64,000 bases of DNA, taken from positions 248,001 through 312,000 of the forward strand of contig CAVQBC010000006.1 of NCBI GenBank assembly GCA_963710665.1, read 5' to 3'. The notes under the pieces are model-generated. The model did no database searches. It saw nothing but the letters and a program-made list of their open reading frames with translations, and was not told the DNA's origin. This document shows positions 28,614 through 37,070 of the stretch, in pieces. The DNA is from CAVQBC01 sp963710665. Lineage in GTDB: Bacteria > Actinomycetota > Thermoleophilia > Solirubrobacterales > Solirubrobacteraceae. Both the position numbers and the translations under genes were made by a program. The first letter of the stretch is position 1. Each line of letters opens with the position of its first letter.

Positions 28614-29132
28614 GTGGCGAGCAGCAGCAGCGGAGAGGTCGACTACGACGCGGACCGCGAGGCCGGTCGCCTAAGCGAGGAGGAGCGCAAGCGCGACCGG
28701 CAGATGATCGAGGTGCTCAACGAGCTCCGCGTCGCGATCCCCGGCGTCCAGATCCTCTTCGCGTTCCTGCTCACCGTCCCCTTCGCCCAGCGCTTCGGTG
28801 ACACGTCGCAGTTCCAGCGCGACGTCTTCTACGGGACGCTGCTCGCCACGGCGGTCTCGACGTCGTGCCTCATCGCCCCGTCGGCGGCGCACCGCGTGCT
28901 CTTCCACCAGTCCGAGCGCGGCTTCCTGGTCGAGAACGCGTCGCGGCTCCTGATCGCCGGGCTGTTCTTCCTCCTCGTCGCGCTGACCCTCGCGGTGCTG
29001 CTGATCACCGACATCCTGTTCGACGGCGTGATCGTGTGGCTCGCTCCGGCGGCCTTCGCCGCGCTCACGATCGCGCTGTGGTTCGTCATCCCCCTCACGC
29101 GGCGCGTGAGCGACCGCGAATCGGGACCGTGA
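28614..29132 (+). CDS. DUF6328 family membrane protein
   Basis: This 172-aa protein has a soluble acidic N terminus and the segment ELRVAIPGVQILFAFLLTVPFAQRF, characteristic of DUF6328. It then has three further hydrophobic segments ending near residue 165. The function is unknown. The start is GTG 28614. Its TGA overlaps the GTG of the AraC-type regulator, so the two are probably co-translated. Confidence 0.75.
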   Translation: MASSSSGEVDYDADREAGRLSEEERKRDRQMIEVLNELRVAIPGVQILFAFLLTVPFAQRFGDTSQFQRDVFYGTLLATAVSTSCLIAPSAAHRVLFHQSERGFLVENASRLLIAGLFFLLVALTLAVLLITDILFDGVIVWLAPAAFAALTIALWFVIPLTRRVSDRESGP

Positions 29133-29917
29133 GCTACCGCGAGCACCCGCCCGCGCCCGCCCTCGCGGCGCGGGTCGCGTGCACGTGGGAGTCCGCGCGC
29201 GGCGACGGCGAGCCCGGGGTGATCCTGCCCGACGGCTGCATCGACCTCGTCCACCGCCCCGGGCACGGGCTGCAGACCGCCGGGCCGGACACGGTGCCGC
29301 GGCCGGCCGGTGCGCGCGGCGCCGGTGTCGCCGTGGGGCTGCGCCTGCGGACGGGCAGCGCGGACCCATGGGTGCTCGAGGCGACCGCGGTCGAGCTGCG
29401 CGACCGCGTCGTGGGCGTCGCGGCGCTGTGGGGTCCCGAGGGCGAGCGCCTGGAGGAGGCGCTCGACGGGGCGCCCACCCCGGCGCTGCGCCGCGCGCTG
29501 CTCGAGCGCGCGGTCGGCGAGCGGATGGCCGCGCGGGCGCGCGCCAGGGATCCGCTCGTGGACGCCGCCGTCGAGCGGCTCCGGCGGGACCCCGGCGGCG
29601 CGGTGGGGTCGCTCGCGCCGGCGCTGGGCGTGAGCGAGCGCCATCTGCGGCGGCGGCTGCGCCCCGTGCTCGGCTACGGGCCCAAGACCCTGGCGCGCAT
29701 CCTGCGCTTCCAGCGCCTGCTGGCGCTCGCGGAGGCGCGGCGCGACGGCGAGCCGGGGCTCGCCGAGCTCGCCCTGGAGGCCGGCTACGCCGACCAGGCG
29801 CACATGACGGCCGAGTGCACCCGCCTCGCGGGCGCGCCGCCGACCGCGGTCCTCGGCGTGCGGGCGCCGCGCGGCGACGTCCGCTTTGTCAAAGACGCCG
29901 GGCTGCGCGCCGCGTAG
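29129..29917 (+). CDS. AraC family transcriptional regulator
   Basis: This 262-aa protein has an N-terminal sensing domain of the DUF6597 kind (VILPDGCIDLVHRPG) and a C-terminal double helix-turn-helix. The first HTH holds GSLAPALGVSERHLRRRLRPVLGYGPKTL. The second holds LAELALEAGYADQAHMTAECTRLAG, the classic AraC signature with the F-rich part replaced by H-M-T. Start GTG 29129 overlaps the stop of the DUF6328 gene. The target is unknown; the adjacent membrane protein and toroid protein are natural candidates. Confidence 0.82.
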   Translation: MSYREHPPAPALAARVACTWESARGDGEPGVILPDGCIDLVHRPGHGLQTAGPDTVPRPAGARGAGVAVGLRLRTGSADPWVLEATAVELRDRVVGVAALWGPEGERLEEALDGAPTPALRRALLERAVGERMAARARARDPLVDAAVERLRRDPGGAVGSLAPALGVSERHLRRRLRPVLGYGPKTLARILRFQRLLALAEARRDGEPGLAELALEAGYADQAHMTAECTRLAGAPPTAVLGVRAPRGDVRFVKDAGLRAA

Positions 29918-29928
29918 CGTCGGCGCCC

Positions 29929-30825
29929 ATGCCCGACACCATCGATCTCTCCGCGGCGGCGGGCTTCGTGTGGACGGACGCGCGCCTGCTCGACCGCCTG
30001 CGCTTCGCCCTGCATTTCGAGGACGGCGCGGCCGCCCCGGTCGTGGCCGCGCTGCGCGCCTACCGCAACGACGACGGCGGCTTCGGCCATGCGCTCGAGC
30101 CCGACCTGCGCGGGACGGCGAGCCAGCCCGGCGCGGTGATGACCGCGCTCGAGGTGCTCGACGAGGCCGGCGCGCTCGACGACCCGATGACGGGCGCCGC
30201 CTGCGACTGGCTCGAGCGCGTCGCGCCGCCGGAGGGCGGCGTCCCGTTCGTGCTCGACACCGTGGCCGAGCACCCGCACGCGCCGTGGTGGCAGCCCGGC
30301 GATCCGTCCCCGTCGCTGACGCTCACCGGGCTGACCGCCGGCATCCTGCTGCGCGGCGGCGTCGCCCACCCGTGGCTCGACGGCGCCACCGCGTGGCTGT
30401 GGCGCCGGCTCGAGGACCTGCGCTTCGATGGTCCCTACGAGCTGCGCGGCGCGATCGCCTTCCTCGACCACGCCGCCGACCGCGAGCGCGCCGACGCGAC
30501 GCTGACCGCGCTCGCGGCCGCCCTGCCCGGCTCGGGCCTCGTGACGCCCGACCCGGACGCCCCCGGCGAGGGCCACACGCCGCTCGACTACGCGCCCTGG
30601 CCGGACGCCCCGAGCCGCCGCCTGGTGTTCGACGGCCTCGGCGAGGGGCTCGTGGAGCGCCATCTGGACGCCCTCGCCGCCGGCCAGCAGGACGACGGCG
30701 GCTGGCGCTTCGACTGGCCCGCATGGTCCCCCGGCGCCGAGGTCGAGTGGCGCGGCGTGGTGACGATCCACGCCCTGCGCGTGCTGGCCGCCAACGGCCG
30801 CCTGGAGGTCCTTAGCAGCCGCTGA
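29929..30825 (+). CDS. prenyltransferase-like alpha-toroid protein, function unknown
   Basis: This 298-aa protein contains repeats that resemble the QW/toroid repeats of terpene cyclases and protein prenyltransferases: RNDDGGFGHALEPDLRG near residue 45 and QQDDGGWRFDWPAWSPG near residue 245. Several Ala/Leu helices lie between them. It is half the length of squalene-hopene cyclase and lacks a visible DxDD motif, so cyclase activity is doubtful. TAGCGT lies 8 nt before the ATG. The neighbours are an AraC regulator and dxr. Confidence 0.62.
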   Translation: MPDTIDLSAAAGFVWTDARLLDRLRFALHFEDGAAAPVVAALRAYRNDDGGFGHALEPDLRGTASQPGAVMTALEVLDEAGALDDPMTGAACDWLERVAPPEGGVPFVLDTVAEHPHAPWWQPGDPSPSLTLTGLTAGILLRGGVAHPWLDGATAWLWRRLEDLRFDGPYELRGAIAFLDHAADRERADATLTALAAALPGSGLVTPDPDAPGEGHTPLDYAPWPDAPSRRLVFDGLGEGLVERHLDALAAGQQDDGGWRFDWPAWSPGAEVEWRGVVTIHALRVLAANGRLEVLSSR

Positions 30826-30837
30826 TCCGGGCGCTGC

Positions 30838-30843
30838 CACAAT
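30838..30843 (+). promoter_or_regulatory. -10-like hexamer before dxr
   Basis: CACAAT lies 9 nt before the ATG at 30853 and resembles TATAAT at four of six positions. It indicates that dxr-rseP can be transcribed independently of the insert upstream. Confidence 0.35.
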
Positions 30844-30852
30844 GACCAGCCG

Positions 30853-32013
30853 ATGAAACGGCTGCTCATCCTCGGCGCCACCGGATCGATCGGAACCCAG
30901 GCGCTCGACGTCGTCGCGCGCGCCCCCGACGAGTTCGAGCTCGTGGGGCTGTCCGGCGCGCGCGCTCACGCCGACCTGGTGGAGCTCGCTGACGAGCACG
31001 GAGTGGACCGGATCGCGCTCTCGGAGCCCGACGCGGCCGCGCGCGCCGCCGAGCTGTGGACGGGCGGCGAGGTCTTCGCCGGCCCCGAGGGCCTCGTGCG
31101 CCTGGTGGCCGACTCGGGCGCCGACCTCGTGCTCAACGCGGTCTCGGGCTCGGCCGGCCTCGGCCCGACGGTGGTCGCGCTCACCGAGGGCATCGACGTC
31201 GCGCTGGCCAACAAGGAGTCGCTGGTGGTGGGCGGCGAGCTCGTCACCGCGCTGGCCGAGGCGACGGGCTCCCGCATCATCCCGGTGGACTCCGAGCACT
31301 CGGCGCTGCACCAGCTGATCACCGCCGAGCCGCGCCGCGGCACGATCGACCGGCTCGTGCTGACCGCGTCGGGCGGCCCGTTCCGCGGCCGCTCGCGTGC
31401 CGAGCTCGCGGGCGTGACGGTCGAGGCCGCGCTCGCGCACCCGACGTGGGCGATGGGCGGGAAGATCTCCATCGACTCGGCGACGCTGATGAACAAGGGG
31501 CTCGAGCTGATCGAGACCCACCACCTGTTCGGGACGCCGTATGAGCAGATCGAGGTCGTCGTGCACCCGCAGTCGATCGTCCACGCGCTCGTGGGGCTGT
31601 GCGACGGCGCGATGCTCGCGCACCTCGGCCACCCGGACATGCGCGTGCCGATCGCCTACGCGCTTCACCACCCCGAGCGGGTCGACGTGCCGGTCCCGAC
31701 GCTCGACCTGGCCAAGGTGGGCACGCTGGACTTCGAGGCGCCCGATCTGGACGCGTTCCCGTGCCTGCGCCTCGCGCGCGAGGCGGCGGAGGAGGGCGGC
31801 ACCGCGCCGTGCGTGCTCAACGCGGCCAACGAGGTCGCCGTGCACGCCTTCGCCGCGGGCCGGCTGCCGTTCCTGGGCATCCCGGCGGTCGTCGAGCACA
31901 CGCTCGAGCGGCTGGGGAGCGAGCGGGTGCACTCCTTCGACTCCCTCTACGACGCCGACGCCGAGGCGCGCGCGGTGGCCGGCGAGGCGATCGCCGCGGG
32001 GGTGGCCCCGTGA
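30853..32013 (+). CDS. dxr: 1-deoxy-D-xylulose-5-phosphate reductoisomerase
   Basis: Dxr converts DXP to MEP with NADPH, the second step of the MEP isoprenoid pathway and the target of fosmidomycin. The 386-aa protein starts with the NADPH-binding LILGATGSIGTQALDVV. It has LANKESLVVGG, the metal/substrate segment PVDSEHSALHQL, TASGGPFR and the substrate loop HPTWAMGGKISIDSATLMNKGLE (positions about 196-218). Its TGA overlaps the GTG of rseP. Confidence 0.96.
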   Translation: MKRLLILGATGSIGTQALDVVARAPDEFELVGLSGARAHADLVELADEHGVDRIALSEPDAAARAAELWTGGEVFAGPEGLVRLVADSGADLVLNAVSGSAGLGPTVVALTEGIDVALANKESLVVGGELVTALAEATGSRIIPVDSEHSALHQLITAEPRRGTIDRLVLTASGGPFRGRSRAELAGVTVEAALAHPTWAMGGKISIDSATLMNKGLELIETHHLFGTPYEQIEVVVHPQSIVHALVGLCDGAMLAHLGHPDMRVPIAYALHHPERVDVPVPTLDLAKVGTLDFEAPDLDAFPCLRLAREAAEEGGTAPCVLNAANEVAVHAFAAGRLPFLGIPAVVEHTLERLGSERVHSFDSLYDADAEARAVAGEAIAAGVAP

Positions 32014-33086
32014 GCTGGCTGCTCGCCTTCCTCGGCTTCGCCGCCCTGATCATCCTGCACGAGTTCGGCCACTTCACGGCCGCCAAGGCGGTCGGCATGC
32101 GGGTGGAGAAGTTCTCGCTCTTCTTCGGGCCGATGATCGCGAGCTGGCGCCGGGGGGAGACGACCTACGGCATCGGCCCGATCCCGCTCGGGGGCTACGT
32201 GAAGATCACCGGGATGAACCCGAACGAGGAGATCCCGGACGAGGTCGCCCATCGGGCCTACTACCGCCAGCCGGTGTGGAAGCGCATCGTGGTGATCCTC
32301 GCCGGGCCGGTGGTCAACCTCGTCATCGCCTTCGTGCTGATCGCCGGGCTGCTGCTCGCCAACGGCTACAACGAGCCGACCTCGAACGTCGGCACGGTCG
32401 AGCGCGGGTTCCCGGCGGCCGGGGTGCTCGAGCGCGGCGACAAGCTGGTGGCGGTCGACGGCGCGCGCGGCGACCAGCAGGCGCTCGCGGCGAAGATCGC
32501 GAGCCACACCTGTGCCGAGCAGCCGCCCAAGCCGGGCTGCAAGGCCTCCGAGCCGGCCAAGGTCACGGTGGTCCGCGACGGGCAGGAGCGGACGTTCACG
32601 CTCACGCCGGTCTACGACGGCAACCAGGGCCGCACGCGGCTGGGGTTCGGCTTCCAGGTCGACGCCAGGGACGCGAACCTCGCGACCGCGGCGCGCCTGA
32701 GCGCGCAGAGCATGTGGGACGTCACGAGCCAGACCGTGTCGACCATCGCCGGCGTCTTCCAGGCCGAGAAGCGCGAGCAGATCGGCAGCGTGGTCGGCGC
32801 CTACGAGGCCACGCGGCAGAGCTTCGAGTTCAGCACCACGCGCGCGATCTCGCTGCTCGCGATCATCTCGCTGTCGCTGGGCGTCATCAACCTGTTCCCG
32901 TTCCTGCCGCTCGACGGCGGGCACATCTTCTGGGCCGTGGCCGAGAAGGTCCGCGGGCGCGCCATCCCCTTCGCGGTCATGGAGCGGGCCGGCTTCATCG
33001 GCTTCGCGCTGGTCATCGGCCTGTTCATGATCGGCCTGACCAACGACATCGGGCGGCTGACGGGCGAGGGCTTCAACGTGCGCTGA
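32010..33086 (+). CDS. rseP: RIP metalloprotease RseP (site-2 protease, M50)
   Basis: This intramembrane zinc protease cleaves substrates such as anti-sigma factors or leftover signal peptides. The 358-aa protein has HEFGH at residues 17-21 in the first helix, the LGGYVKITGM stretch, a central PDZ domain (about residues 125-215) and the second zinc motif LPLDGGH near the C terminus. Start GTG overlaps the dxr stop. The dxr-rseP pair is common in bacteria. A hairpin directly after the stop ends the operon. Confidence 0.93.
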   Translation: MSWLLAFLGFAALIILHEFGHFTAAKAVGMRVEKFSLFFGPMIASWRRGETTYGIGPIPLGGYVKITGMNPNEEIPDEVAHRAYYRQPVWKRIVVILAGPVVNLVIAFVLIAGLLLANGYNEPTSNVGTVERGFPAAGVLERGDKLVAVDGARGDQQALAAKIASHTCAEQPPKPGCKASEPAKVTVVRDGQERTFTLTPVYDGNQGRTRLGFGFQVDARDANLATAARLSAQSMWDVTSQTVSTIAGVFQAEKREQIGSVVGAYEATRQSFEFSTTRAISLLAIISLSLGVINLFPFLPLDGGHIFWAVAEKVRGRAIPFAVMERAGFIGFALVIGLFMIGLTNDIGRLTGEGFNVR

Positions 33087-33088
33087 CG

Positions 33089-33118
33089 CCCGAGGGGTGG
33101 CCGAGACCACCCCTTGGG
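33089..33118 (+). terminator. terminator after rseP
   Basis: The core arms AGGGGTGG (33093-33100) and CCACCCCT (33107-33114) pair around a 6-nt loop, extended by further pairs on both sides. It begins 3 nt after the rseP stop. Confidence 0.6.
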
Positions 33119-33260
33119 TGCCTGTGCGGGGCGCCGCGGGAGGCGAATACTTGGCGGGCTTCCATCGGGCCCGACGCCGTATCCGGCCCCGACGCAGGCG
33201 CCATGGAGGGAGATCCGCCGGCGTCGTGGGGACGGCGCCGGCACTCGAGAGAGGGGAAGC

Positions 33261-33296
33261 GGCTCCCGCGGGCGCGATCGCGCGCCCGCGGGAGCC
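33261..33296. terminator. 16-bp GC hairpin after the AHSA1 gene
   Basis: GGCTCCCGCGGGCGCG, loop ATCG, then the exact reverse complement. It sits 6 nt beyond the stop of the minus-strand gene at 33302 and can terminate from either side. There is no T-tract. Confidence 0.55.
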
Positions 33297-33301
33297 ATCC
33301 C

Positions 33302-33796
33302 TCAGCGCAGGGACCGGGCGAGCTCCTCGAGCACGTCCATCTGCTCCTGCATGCCGCCCTCCATCCCCGAGTCGATGATCGCGTCGCGGATCTCCTTGGT
33401 CGGGCACTCCACGAGGAGGTTCAGCGTCGTCCGCCCGCCGTCCTCGGCGAAGGTGACGACGTTCAGCGCCGCCGGGGGGTCCTCGGCGCCGGGCATCTCG
33501 TAGACCTCGGTCGTGACGATCCGCTCCTCGGGCACGATCTCGCGGAACTCGCCGTGGAAGGCGACCTCCTGGCCCCCGTTGGCGACCATCACGTAGCGCC
33601 ACCTGCCGCCGACCCGCAGGTCGATGTCGGCGATCTTCATCTCGCCGCGGTGGCCGGCCCACCAGCGCTTGACCAGCTCGGGCGTGGTCCACGCCTTGTA
33701 GACCAGGTGCTTCGGGGCGTCGAACTCCCGGGTGATGAGGATCTGATCGTCCGCGGGGAGGGTCACCGTCGCCGCGCCGCTATGCGTCACTGCCAT
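33302..33796 (-). CDS. SRPBCC/AHSA1 family protein
   Basis: This 164-aa START-like domain protein has the AHSA1 marks ITREFDAPKHLVYKAWTTPELVKRWW, VGGRWRYVM and FHGEFREIVPEERIV, and a C-terminal helix for the hydrophobic cavity. Such genes are commonly paired with ArsR regulators, as here, and may bind a small ligand or work with Hsp90-like partners; the ligand is unknown. ATG 33796 was chosen because GGAGGAAGGAG precedes it; an ATG nine codons upstream lacks this. It overlaps arsR by 17 bp. Confidence 0.85.
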   Translation of the reverse strand: MAVTHSGAATVTLPADDQILITREFDAPKHLVYKAWTTPELVKRWWAGHRGEMKIADIDLRVGGRWRYVMVANGGQEVAFHGEFREIVPEERIVTTEVYEMPGAEDPPAALNVVTFAEDGGRTTLNLLVECPTKEIRDAIIDSGMEGGMQEQMDVLEELARSLR

Positions 33797-34133
33797 CTCC
33801 TTCCTCCTTCTGCTTGAGGTCATCCAGCACGTCGTCCAGCCGCTCGAACCGCTCCGACCAGAAGCGCTCGTAGTGCTTCACCCAGTCGTGGATGGGCTTG
33901 AGCGCGTGGCCGTTGAGCCGGTACAGCCGCTGCCGTCCTTCGTCGCGCACGTCGACCGCTCCCACTTCCCGGAGCACCCGCAGATGCTTTGACACCTGCG
34001 GCTGGGCGAGCCCGAGCAGGGCCACCAGGTCGTTGACGGGGCGCTCACCACCGGCGAGGACGTCGAGGATCTGCCGCCGCCGGGGCTCCGCGACCGCGTT
34101 GAACGTGTCCGCCGTGGTCGCCGCTCGTGCCAT
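33780..34133 (-). CDS. ArsR family transcriptional repressor
   Basis: This 117-aa winged-helix regulator has AVAEPRRRQILDVLAGGERPVND and a recognition helix in LAQPQVSKHLRVLREVGAV, then LYRLNG and a C-terminal dimer helix. No Cys or obvious metal site is present, so it is probably not a metal sensor. Start ATG 34133 was chosen because a near-consensus promoter ends 7 nt upstream, giving a leaderless mRNA; ATGs at 34145 and 34142 lie inside the -10 region. A palindrome in the promoter suggests autorepression. Confidence 0.87.
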   Translation of the reverse strand: MARAATTADTFNAVAEPRRRQILDVLAGGERPVNDLVALLGLAQPQVSKHLRVLREVGAVDVRDEGRQRLYRLNGHALKPIHDWVKHYERFWSERFERLDDVLDDLKQKEEGDGSDA

Positions 34134-34140
34134 GGCGAGC

Positions 34141-34168
34141 ATCATATGCCGATATAGGCATATGTCAA
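34141..34168 (-). promoter_or_regulatory. near-consensus promoter with embedded operator for arsR
   Basis: On the minus strand TTGACA (34168-34163), a 16-nt spacer and TATGAT (34146-34141) are followed by 7 nt and the arsR ATG. The inverted repeat CATATGCC-N6-GGCATATG (34143-34164) fills the spacer and enters both hexamers. Binding there would block polymerase. Confidence 0.75.
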
Positions 34169-34212
34169 GTGGAAGCCGTGTGAACGGAGGGGAGGGTCCG
34201 GGAGGTGGCGGC

Positions 34213-34218
34213 TAGACT
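34213..34218 (+). promoter_or_regulatory. -10-like hexamer before ispG
   Basis: TAGACT lies 9 nt before the ATG at 34228. Confidence 0.4.
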
Positions 34219-34227
34219 CAGTCGCCG

Positions 34228-35472
34228 ATGGCTTCCAGGCGACACGTCACCGTGGGCGGCCTGCAGATCGGGGGCGGCGCTCCCGTCGCGGTCCAGACGA
34301 TGACCAAGACCGAGACGGCCAACCTGGCCGCGACCCAGGAGCAGATCCGCAAGGTCGCCGACGCCGGCGCCGACCTCGTGCGCGTCGCCGTGCCGCGCGA
34401 CCGCGACGTCGAGGCGCTGCGCACGATCGTGGCCGAGGCGCCGATCCCGGTCATCGCCGACATCCACTTCAACCACACGCTCGCGCTCAAGGCGATCGAC
34501 GCCGGCGCGCACTGCATCCGGCTCAACCCCGGCAACATCGGGGGACCGGACAAGGTGGCCGAGGTGGCCGACCGCGCCCGCGCCGCCGGCACGCCGATGC
34601 GCATCGGCGTGAACTCGGGCTCGCTCCCCCGGCACCTGCACGAGCTCGAGCGGGAGAACCCCGTCGAGGCCCTCGTCACCGCCGCGGTCGAGTTCGTGGC
34701 GCTGATGGAGCGCCTCGACTTCGAGGACTTCAAGGTCTCCATCAAGTCGACGAACGTGCCCAACACGATCGCCGCCAACCGGGCGCTGAGCGAGCGGATC
34801 GACTACCCGCTGCACCTCGGCATCACCGAGGCCGGCACGAAGTGGTCGGGCTCGCTGAAGTCGGCGGTCGGCCTCGGCACGCTGCTGGCGGACGGGATCG
34901 GCGACACCATCCGCATCTCCCTGTCGACCTTCCACGCCGAGGAGGAGGTCAAGGTCGCCTGGGAGATCCTCAAGGCGCTGAAGCTGCGCGAGCGCGGCCC
35001 GGTGCTGATCGCCTGCCCGACCTGCGGGCGCCTGCAGTTCGACATGGACACCGTGGTGGCCGACATCGAGCGGCGCCTCGAGGCCTACGACGACCCGGTC
35101 GAGGTCGCGGTGCTGGGCTGCGCCGTCAACGGCATCGGCGAGGCCTCCCACGCCGACTTCGGGATCACCGGCGCCCGCAACGAGGGCCTGATCTTCTCCC
35201 GCGGCAAGCCGCTCAAGAAGGTCCCGCAGGAGCAGCTCGTCGACGAGCTGTTCAAGGAGATCGACAAGTACGCGAAGACGCGCACGATCGTCGCCGACGC
35301 CACGGAGCAGGCCGAGGGCGCCGAGTGGCTCCAGCGCATCGAGGACGAGAACGCCGGCGAGCTGACCCCCGAGCGGCTCGCCAAGCTCGAGGCCGAGAGC
35401 GCGCGCGCCGACGCGGACGCGATCGACGAGGCGCTCTCCCCGGTCGCCGGCCGGCGCTTCACGCGCGCCTAG
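34228..35472 (+). CDS. ispG: 4-hydroxy-3-methylbut-2-enyl-diphosphate synthase
   Basis: IspG (GcpE) is a [4Fe-4S] enzyme of the MEP pathway that converts MEcPP to HMBPP. The 414-aa protein has the barrel-type start QTMTKTETANLAAT, IPVIADIHFNH, RLNPGNIG and INSG-like GVNSGSLP. The cluster cysteines are in CPTCGRLQ and in LGCAVNGIGEA. It serves the same pathway as dxr 2.2 kb upstream. The last 30 residues form a charged tail. Its transcript converges on the methyltransferase gene at a bidirectional hairpin. Confidence 0.95.
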   Translation: MASRRHVTVGGLQIGGGAPVAVQTMTKTETANLAATQEQIRKVADAGADLVRVAVPRDRDVEALRTIVAEAPIPVIADIHFNHTLALKAIDAGAHCIRLNPGNIGGPDKVAEVADRARAAGTPMRIGVNSGSLPRHLHELERENPVEALVTAAVEFVALMERLDFEDFKVSIKSTNVPNTIAANRALSERIDYPLHLGITEAGTKWSGSLKSAVGLGTLLADGIGDTIRISLSTFHAEEEVKVAWEILKALKLRERGPVLIACPTCGRLQFDMDTVVADIERRLEAYDDPVEVAVLGCAVNGIGEASHADFGITGARNEGLIFSRGKPLKKVPQEQLVDELFKEIDKYAKTRTIVADATEQAEGAEWLQRIEDENAGELTPERLAKLEAESARADADAIDEALSPVAGRRFTRA

Positions 35473-35499
35473 GGACCCGGCCCGCCGGCGAACCCGACG

Positions 35500-35522
35500 T
35501 TCGGCCCGTCATGGGGGCCGAA
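35500..35522. terminator. bidirectional hairpin between ispG and methyltransferase
   Basis: TTCGGCCC and GGGCCGAA pair around 7 nt in the 58-bp gap between the two convergent genes. Confidence 0.5.
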
Positions 35523-35530
35523 GTGCGGCG

Positions 35531-36277
35531 TCAGCGGCCGGCGAGGCAGGCGTAGTGGACCGTGAACAGCCGCTCGGCCCGGCGCGGGGCGACCCGCCAC
35601 GCCGCGTACCGGACGCCGGCCTTGGCCGCGGCGCGCGCCCGCGCGGAGCGGCCGTCGGCGAAGAACGCGTGGTGGGCGAAGGGGAGCGGGTCGGTGAGCT
35701 CCGCCGCCACCCGCAGGCCGGCGCCGGCGACGAGCGCGTGGACGTCGTGGCGGCCGAAGGCCTGGATGTGGCCGATGCGCGCCGCCTCGGCGCGCTTCCC
35801 GGGCCGGGCGGCCGAGCGGTTGGCCTCGAGCGGCACCTCGACGAGCACCCACGTCCCGACGCGGGCGGCCTCGGCCAGCAGCCGCGGCGGCTCGCGCACG
35901 TGCTCGAGGACGTGCGAGAGCACGGCGAGGTCGTAGGCGCCGTCCGCGGCGGGCACCCGCGCGCCGTCGTAGGCCTCGATCCGCCCGGCGCCGGGGATGT
36001 CGCGCGACCGGGCGATCTCCGCGGCGGGCGCCGAGAGCTCGAACCCGTCCAGCGCCGGCGCGACGCCGCGGGCGCTCAGCTCGCCGAGCAGCGAGCCGTC
36101 CCCGCAGCCGATCTCCACCAGCGAGCGCGGCCGCACGCCGGCGCGCTCGCACAGCGCCGCGACGTGCGCGCCCTTCGAGCGCGCCCCCAGCGCCCGCCAG
36201 CGGCCGAGCCGCTCGGCCTCGGCCCGGTCCGGCAGGGAGTAGCCCGCCTCGTAGAAGGCGGCGAGGTCGTCGCTCAT
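35531..36277 (-). CDS. class I SAM-dependent methyltransferase
   Basis: This 248-aa protein has a Rossmann methyltransferase core: motif I LVEIGCGDGSLLGEL (about residues 51-65), an acidic second strand FELS, and motif IV-like YDLAVLSHVLEHVREP, as in Methyltransf_11/UbiE-type enzymes. The substrate is unknown. The ATG at 36277 gives a compact N terminus; an upstream ATG adds 22 Arg/Pro-rich residues and is rejected. It may share a transcript with sodA upstream, but a hairpin intervenes. Confidence 0.82.
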   Translation of the reverse strand: MSDDLAAFYEAGYSLPDRAEAERLGRWRALGARSKGAHVAALCERAGVRPRSLVEIGCGDGSLLGELSARGVAPALDGFELSAPAAEIARSRDIPGAGRIEAYDGARVPAADGAYDLAVLSHVLEHVREPPRLLAEAARVGTWVLVEVPLEANRSAARPGKRAEAARIGHIQAFGRHDVHALVAGAGLRVAAELTDPLPFAHHAFFADGRSARARAAAKAGVRYAAWRVAPRRAERLFTVHYACLAGR

Positions 36278-36312
36278 GGGAAGTGGCGCCCGCCCGCCCG
36301 AGGAGATCCCGC

Positions 36313-36340
36313 CCGCCCGGGCCGGCGCCCGGCCGGGCGG
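36313..36340 (-). terminator. GC hairpin after superoxide dismutase gene
   Basis: CCGCCCGGGCCGG and CCGGCCGGGCGG pair with one bulged base around CGC. It lies 11 nt beyond the sodA stop on the minus strand. There is no T-tract. Confidence 0.4.
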
Positions 36341-36350
36341 CATCCCGTCC

Positions 36351-36953
<603 letters not shown>

Positions 36954-37070
36954 GCGTTCCTCCCGGTCGGGGTTGGGAGCCGGATCCCTGGTTCTATCAC
37001 CGCGCCGTCGCGGGCTCGTATCGCGGCGGGCGGACCCGGGTCAGCCTCGCACACTACGCTTGGCCACCGC

